A stretch of 64,000 bases of DNA, from assembly GCA_947629455.1 (NCBI GenBank), contig CANRDT010000001.1, forward strand, positions 1 to 64,000. The letters are read 5' to 3'. Origin of the DNA: an uncultured Ruminococcus sp. GTDB lineage: Bacteria; Bacillota; Clostridia; Oscillospirales; Ruminococcaceae. Under the pieces are notes generated by a model that saw only the letters and a list, made by a program, of their open reading frames with translations, made no database searches and was not told the DNA's origin. A program made the position numbers and the translations under genes. Shown piece by piece: positions 59,921 through 64,000 of this stretch. Each line of letters starts with the position of its first letter. The stretch's first letter is position 1.

Positions 59921-59964
59921 AATAAACCTCCCGTAAGTATCAAGAATAAGAAAGACTGCCGCCG

Positions 59965-60159
59965 CTAAGGCTCTGCCGCGTCCGCTCTTATTACCGATCT
60001 TACATTCTTTTCGGCTTTGGCGCGCGGTATCATAAATTCTCTGCCGCACCCCTCGCACCTGAGCCGGAAGTCCATACCCGAACGCATTACCAGCATACGA
60101 TTCTCACCGCACGGGTGTTTTTTCTTCATAACAAGTATATCGCCCTTTGCAATGTCCAT
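59965..60159 (-). CDS. DUF951 small protein
   Basis: A 64-aa protein with a Cys-rich zinc-ribbon-like core: [17 protein letters not shown] and [22 protein letters not shown]. This is the DUF951 family, which is common in Firmicutes but of unknown function; three conserved Cys could hold a metal. The ATG at 60159 has AAAGGAG 10 bases upstream. An upstream in-frame stretch to 60240 lacks a site. First gene of the prfA operon, with prfA 44 bases on. Confidence 0.85.
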   Translation of the reverse strand: MDIAKGDILVMKKKHPCGENRMLVMRSGMDFRLRCEGCGREFMIPRAKAEKNVRSVIRADAAEP

Positions 60160-60211
60160 AATACCGGCTCCTTTCCAAAAAATAGTGTTACTCGTCAGTT
60201 TGCCAAAGTAT

Positions 60212-60240
60212 AGTATACCATATTTCACGCCGATTGGCAA
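60212..60240 (-). promoter_or_regulatory. sigma-A promoter of the DUF951-prfA operon
   Basis: On the - strand TTGCCA (60240-60235), 17-base spacer, TATACT (60217-60212). Confidence 0.78.
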
Positions 60241-60364
60241 CTTAATTCAGAAAATTTTAAGAAGTTGTAACCATTAGACCGCAAAAGCATATAAAGAATA
60301 CGCCGCAGATATGCCGAAAATAATGATAATGTTTTGAAAATTTATTAATTTTGACGGGATATTC

Positions 60365-60393
60365 TTGACTATTGCGAACTTTTGTGCTAATAT
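60365..60393 (+). promoter_or_regulatory. sigma-A promoter for lysA
   Basis: TTGACT (60365-60370), 17-base spacer, TAATAT (60388-60393). It lies about 57 bases before lysA. The preceding 60241-60364 is AT-rich and has no gene. Confidence 0.75.
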
Positions 60394-60449
60394 ATATTAT
60401 GTATTATTGTTTCATTTAAACCTATAAACTGACAAAAGGATTGAATCTG

Positions 60450-61721
60450 ATGAAAACACCATTTATCACAAAAGAACAAGCACAAAAGATAATTGCGCAA
60501 TATCCCACGCCTTTTCATATCTATGACGAAAAGGGAATAAGAGAGAATGCGCGTAACCTTATGAAAGCCTTTTCGTGGAACAAGGGATTCCGTGAATATT
60601 TCGCGGTGAAAGCCACGCCGAATCCTTATATACTTAAAATACTCAAAGAAGAGGGCTGCGGTGTAGACTGCTCCTCGCTTACGGAACTGATGATGAGCGA
60701 CGCCTGCGGATTTTCGGGCAGCGACATAATGTTCTCCTCCAATGTAACGCCGGAGGCGGATATGAAAAAAGCCGCTCAACTTGGCGCATATATCAATCTG
60801 GACGATTTTACACATATAGAATTTCTTGAAAAGCTCTGCGGTCTGCCGGATACGATATTCTGCCGTTTCAACCCGGGAGGACATTTCGAGATAGAAACGC
60901 AGATAATGGACAACCCGGGCGATGCAAAGTACGGCTTTACCAGAGAGCAGCTTTTCGAGGGGTTCAGGATACTTAAAGCAAAGGGCGTAAAGCATTTCGG
61001 ACTTCATTCTTTTCTTGCGTCCAACACCCTTTCAAACGCTTACTATCCCAAGCTTGCAAGAATACTCTTCAACCTTGCAGTCGAACTGAAAAAAGAAACC
61101 GGAGCAGACATCAAGTATATCAACCTGTCGGGCGGAGTCGGCGTTTCATATCTTCCGGACAAGCCGCAGAACGATATTTTCGCGATCGGCGAAGGTGTGC
61201 GCAAGGCGTTTGAAGATATTCTCGTACCTGCCGGAATGGGTGACGTCGCTATCTTTACCGAACTTGGAAGATATATGCTCGCGCCATACGGTCATCTGGT
61301 GACTACCTGCGTTCATCAGAAACATATCTATAAAGAATATATCGGTGTGGACGCCTGCGCCTGCAATCTTATGCGCCCCGCTATGTACGACGCTTATCAC
61401 CATATAACGGTACTCGGCAAGGAAAACGCTCCCTGCGACCACAAGTACGACGTTACCGGCGGTCTTTGCGAGAACAACGACAAATTCGCCAAGGACAGAA
61501 TGCTGCCGGAAATAGAGATCGGCGATATTCTGGTGATACACGATACCGGCGCGCACGGATTTTCAATGGGCTACAACTATAACGGTAAACTGCGTTCCGC
61601 CGAGCTGCTGCTTAAGACCGACGGCAGCGTTCAGCTGATAAGACGTGCGGAAACTCCGTCCGATTATTTCTCGACATTTGATTTTTCGGGTATAATGGAC
61701 AAATATCTGGATAAAAAATAA
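60450..61721 (+). CDS. lysA: diaminopimelate decarboxylase
   Basis: Decarboxylates meso-diaminopimelate to L-lysine with PLP, cytosolic; the same step also sets Dap supply for the wall. The 423 aa fits the fold-III Orn/Dap decarboxylase family, with the PLP lysine in YFAVKATPNPYILK, FSSNVTPEADMKKA, LSGGVGVSY and the C-terminal CENNDKFAKDRMLPEIEIGDIL. It is the anaerobe-type form, in which the substrate site is inferred; a carboxynorspermidine decarboxylase (NspC-like) cannot be excluded but is less likely. ATG at 60450 with AAAGGA upstream. Confidence 0.88.
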   Translation: MKTPFITKEQAQKIIAQYPTPFHIYDEKGIRENARNLMKAFSWNKGFREYFAVKATPNPYILKILKEEGCGVDCSSLTELMMSDACGFSGSDIMFSSNVTPEADMKKAAQLGAYINLDDFTHIEFLEKLCGLPDTIFCRFNPGGHFEIETQIMDNPGDAKYGFTREQLFEGFRILKAKGVKHFGLHSFLASNTLSNAYYPKLARILFNLAVELKKETGADIKYINLSGGVGVSYLPDKPQNDIFAIGEGVRKAFEDILVPAGMGDVAIFTELGRYMLAPYGHLVTTCVHQKHIYKEYIGVDACACNLMRPAMYDAYHHITVLGKENAPCDHKYDVTGGLCENNDKFAKDRMLPEIEIGDILVIHDTGAHGFSMGYNYNGKLRSAELLLKTDGSVQLIRRAETPSDYFSTFDFSGIMDKYLDKK

Positions 61722-61727
61722 GATCAT

Positions 61728-61778
61728 AAGACTGCCGCAATGACGCGCCCGTGTGTTATTGCGCAGTCTTTTGCTTTT
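61728..61778 (+). terminator. lysA terminator
   Basis: AAGACTGCCGCAATGA (61728-61743) pairs with TTATTGCGCAGTCTT (61756-61770) with one bulge, then TTTTGCTTTTG. Confidence 0.9.
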
Positions 61779-61833
61779 GGTATCTGCTTGACGGACGTAA
61801 ATATGAACATTTACCAAAATCAGCGAAAAACTC

Positions 61834-61862
61834 TTGCAAAAAAGGGCAGAATATAGTATAAT
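61834..61862 (+). promoter_or_regulatory. sigma-A promoter of the gatCAB operon
   Basis: TTGCAA (61834-61839), 17-base spacer, perfect TATAAT (61857-61862); gatC starts 46 bases later. Confidence 0.83.
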
Positions 61863-61908
61863 AATTTATTGGTACGATTATAATTATGCGAAAGGGCGTG
61901 TAATTCTT

Positions 61909-62187
61909 ATGGATCTGGAAATGGTGAAATATCTGGCGGAACTGAGCAAGCTTGAATTTTCCGATGAGGAACTTGCCAAAACCGCCGGAGAAATGACTGA
62001 TATTATCGACCTGATGGATACTGTCAAGGAAATTGACATTACCTACGACGCCGTTAAAGATAATCACAACGTTTATCTTAATGATCTTCGTCAGGACGTT
62101 TGCGCGGCTTCAATGCCGACCGAGGGCATACTGCAAAATGCAGTAAACTCTGAAAAATGCTTTGTAGTACCCAAGGTAGTGGAATGA
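61909..62187 (+). CDS. gatC: Asp/Glu-tRNA amidotransferase subunit C
   Basis: A 92-aa clamp subunit that holds GatA and GatB together. Signature: MVKYLAELSKLEFSDEELAK, with the acidic helix and the C-terminal NAVNSEKCFVVPKVVE typical of GatC. The ATG at 61909 has AAAGGG about 12 bases upstream. First gene of the operon; gatA starts 27 bases after its stop. Confidence 0.94.
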   Translation: MDLEMVKYLAELSKLEFSDEELAKTAGEMTDIIDLMDTVKEIDITYDAVKDNHNVYLNDLRQDVCAASMPTEGILQNAVNSEKCFVVPKVVE

Positions 62188-62214
62188 CGAACTGACAAAA
62201 AGGAGTTGTGAACT

Positions 62215-63663
62215 ATGGACGTTTCTTCAATGAAAATAAGAGATATGCGCAAAGCGCTTGACAATAAGGAGATCTCGGCAAGAGAACTTGCGTCGGAGTA
62301 TATCTCTAAAATAAAAGAATATGACGGCGATCTGAAATGCTATATTACCCTTGCCGAGGAGCAGGCTTATGAGCAGGCTGATTCGGCACAGGAGATCATC
62401 AACGGCGGAAATTCAAAGCCGCTGACGGGTATCCCCCTTGCTATCAAGGACAATATCTGCACTATAGGCGTAAAAACTACCTGCGCGTCAAGAATGCTTG
62501 AGAATTTCATTCCCCCATATAACGCAACCGTTATGGAAAAACTCGATTCGCAGAATATAGTTATGCTCGGAAAAACTTCTATGGACGAGTTTGCTATGGG
62601 CGGTTCGACTCAGACTTCCGCTTTTGCAAAAACGAAAAATCCCTACAACAAGGAGTGCGTTCCGGGAGGTTCTTCGGGCGGTTCGGCGGCAGCGGTCTCG
62701 GCAGGACTTTGCGCAGCCGCTCTCGGTTCGGATACGGGCGGCTCGATCAGACAGCCGTCATCTTTCTGCGGCGTTACGGGAATGAAACCTACCTACGGCA
62801 GAGTTTCAAGATACGGACTTGTGGCTTTCGCGTCTTCGCTCGATCAGATAGGTCCTATAGGCAGGGACAGCCGCGACTGCGCGGTGATACTCAACGCTAT
62901 ATGCGGCTACGATCCTCACGACGGCACAAGCGAAAAAGTCCCCACAGAAGATTTTTCCGCAAAGATCGGTCAGCCTGTAAAGGGTATGAAGATCGCGCTG
63001 CCCAAGGAATTTTTCGCCGACGGCATAAACGATGACGTGCGCAATGCGGTACTCAGAGCCGCAGATACTTATAAGGCAATGGGCGCGGAAATAATCGAAT
63101 GCAGTATGCCGTCCCTTAAATATGCAGTGCCTGCTTACTATCTGCTTGCCTGCGCCGAGGCAGCCTCAAATCTTTCGCGCTATGACGGTATCAAATACGG
63201 TCACCGCGCCGAGAAAGCGGACAGCTATGAAGATCTTGTGGTCAAATCGAGAACTCAGGGATTCGGCGACGAGGTTAAAAGACGTATACTTCTGGGAAAT
63301 TATGCTCTTTCCAGCGGATATTACGACGCATATTACAGAAAAGCGCTCGCTCTCAGGCAGCTTATCCGCGAGGAATACGCCGCTATATTTGAAAAGTGCG
63401 ACGTGATCGTTACCCCTACCGCTCCTACGGCAGCTTATACTCCGGAAATGACGTCCGATCCCGTCCAGATGTATCAGGCGGACATCTGCACCGTTACCGT
63501 GAATATCGCCGGACTGCCTGCCGTTTCCACCACCTGCGGCTACGACAATGACGGTATGCCTATCGGTATGTCGGTCATCGGCAGAAAATTTGACGAATCT
63601 ACCGTTCTGCAGGTTTCCGACGCCTTTGAGCGCGACTTTACGCCGATAGCTCCCAAGCTTTGA
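62215..63663 (+). CDS. gatA: Asp/Glu-tRNA amidotransferase subunit A
   Basis: Amidase subunit that frees ammonia from Gln for transamidation of Glu-tRNA-Gln and Asp-tRNA-Asn. The 482 aa is standard. The Ser-cisSer-Lys triad is visible: Lys in IPLAIKDNICT, cis-Ser in PGGSSGGSAAAV, nucleophile Ser in SDTGGSIRQPSSFCG. AAGGAG lies 9 bases before the ATG. Presence of GatCAB implies no direct GlnRS route in this organism. Confidence 0.98.
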   Translation: MDVSSMKIRDMRKALDNKEISARELASEYISKIKEYDGDLKCYITLAEEQAYEQADSAQEIINGGNSKPLTGIPLAIKDNICTIGVKTTCASRMLENFIPPYNATVMEKLDSQNIVMLGKTSMDEFAMGGSTQTSAFAKTKNPYNKECVPGGSSGGSAAAVSAGLCAAALGSDTGGSIRQPSSFCGVTGMKPTYGRVSRYGLVAFASSLDQIGPIGRDSRDCAVILNAICGYDPHDGTSEKVPTEDFSAKIGQPVKGMKIALPKEFFADGINDDVRNAVLRAADTYKAMGAEIIECSMPSLKYAVPAYYLLACAEAASNLSRYDGIKYGHRAEKADSYEDLVVKSRTQGFGDEVKRRILLGNYALSSGYYDAYYRKALALRQLIREEYAAIFEKCDVIVTPTAPTAAYTPEMTSDPVQMYQADICTVTVNIAGLPAVSTTCGYDNDGMPIGMSVIGRKFDESTVLQVSDAFERDFTPIAPKL

Positions 63664-63678
63664 TCAGGAGGTCTGAAT

Positions 63679-64000
63679 ATGGAAAACAAATACATCACTG
63701 TTATCGGACTTGAAATACACGCGGAGCTGCTTACCAGATCTAAAGTGTTCTGCACCTGCTCCGCAGAATTCGGCGGCGACCAGAATACAAGGTGCTGCCC
63801 CGTTTGTACGGGTATGCCGGGAACTCTTCCGGTCATCAACCAGACAGCGGTCGAATATGCAGTAAAGGCAGGATTTGCGCTTAACTGCAATATCAATAAA
63901 TTTTCGGTGTTTGACAGAAAGAACTATTTCTATCCCGATCTTCCCAAGGCTTACCAGATCTCGCAGCTTGAAAGACCGCTCTGCATTGACGGTCTTGTGC
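63679..64000 (+). CDS. gatB: Asp/Glu-tRNA amidotransferase subunit B (5' part)
   Basis: The first 107 codons of GatB, cut by the window end. Signature: [13 protein letters not shown] and the zinc cysteines in CTCSAEFGG and [14 protein letters not shown], then [18 protein letters not shown], which forms the kinase-site region for phosphorylating the misacylated tRNA. AGGAGGT lies 6 bases before the ATG. It follows gatA by 15 bases. Confidence 0.97.
   Translation, partial: MENKYITVIGLEIHAELLTRSKVFCTCSAEFGGDQNTRCCPVCTGMPGTLPVINQTAVEYAVKAGFALNCNINKFSVFDRKNYFYPDLPKAYQISQLERPLCIDGLV

Noticed and set aside
1-64000. tRNA, rRNA, transposase, integrase and phage genes looked for
   Set aside because: None could be supported; all open frames of note are explained by housekeeping or sporulation genes.

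Overview
The window reads as a chromosomal core segment of a spore-forming Bacillota, most likely Clostridia and probably the Oscillospirales/Ruminococcaceae side. The reasons are the sporulation genes (spoIVA, a SipL-like gene, spoIIGA, sigE, a SpoIIM-like gene), GatCAB amidotransferase, HPr kinase, WhiA/RapZ, sigma-A promoters with TTGACA-17-TATAAT spacing, strong AGGAGG ribosome sites, and a T-box and a THF riboswitch of the Firmicute type. I cannot name the species. No rRNA, tRNA, CRISPR array, prophage or insertion sequence was found.

Layout, left to right. 0-5 kb (+): tgt, mntP, a HAD phosphatase, a medium-chain acyl-CoA synthetase and a small membrane protein. 5.2-10 kb (+): a Phe T-box leader, then pheS, an unrelated membrane-protein gene, pheT and ireB. 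10-18 kb (-): spoIVA with a SipL-like spore coat gene behind a sigma-E-like promoter, then a divergent type II topoisomerase pair whose upstream region is a dense block of inverted repeats. 18-28.8 kb (+): a zinc-ribbon membrane protein, a PASTA-domain pseudokinase, pfkA, a THF riboswitch with folT, proC, SpoIIM-like and YesL-like membrane proteins, an iron-sulfur aldo/keto reductase, ahcY and a CmpB-family membrane protein. 28.8-30.7 kb (-): ispD and an extended prs. 31-44 kb (+): a 13-kb run of tightly packed or overlapping genes for wall precursors, peptidases, carbon control and replication (murD, two M42 peptidases, GNAT, a methionine gamma-lyase-like protein, hprK, murB, rapZ, whiA, dnaE, a 55-aa protein).

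44-53 kb (+): a paired M16 peptidase system, lgt with a charged tail, a lipoprotein, folD, rpsO and pnp. 53-54.7 kb (-): spoIIGA-sigE behind a Spo0A-type promoter. 55-60.2 kb (-): a six-gene operon DUF951-prfA-ywlC-coaE-lytic transglycosylase-M18 aminopeptidase with clear promoter and terminator. 60.4-64 kb (+): lysA, then gatC-gatA-gatB (gatB runs off the end).

The window is mostly housekeeping, so I found no large undescribed system. The most unusual items are the PASTA pseudokinase that lacks all three catalytic signatures, the membrane gene inserted between pheS and pheT, the inverted-repeat block at the topoisomerase promoter, the long hairpin in the pnp leader, and the topoisomerase pair with alanine at the quinolone-contact serine.
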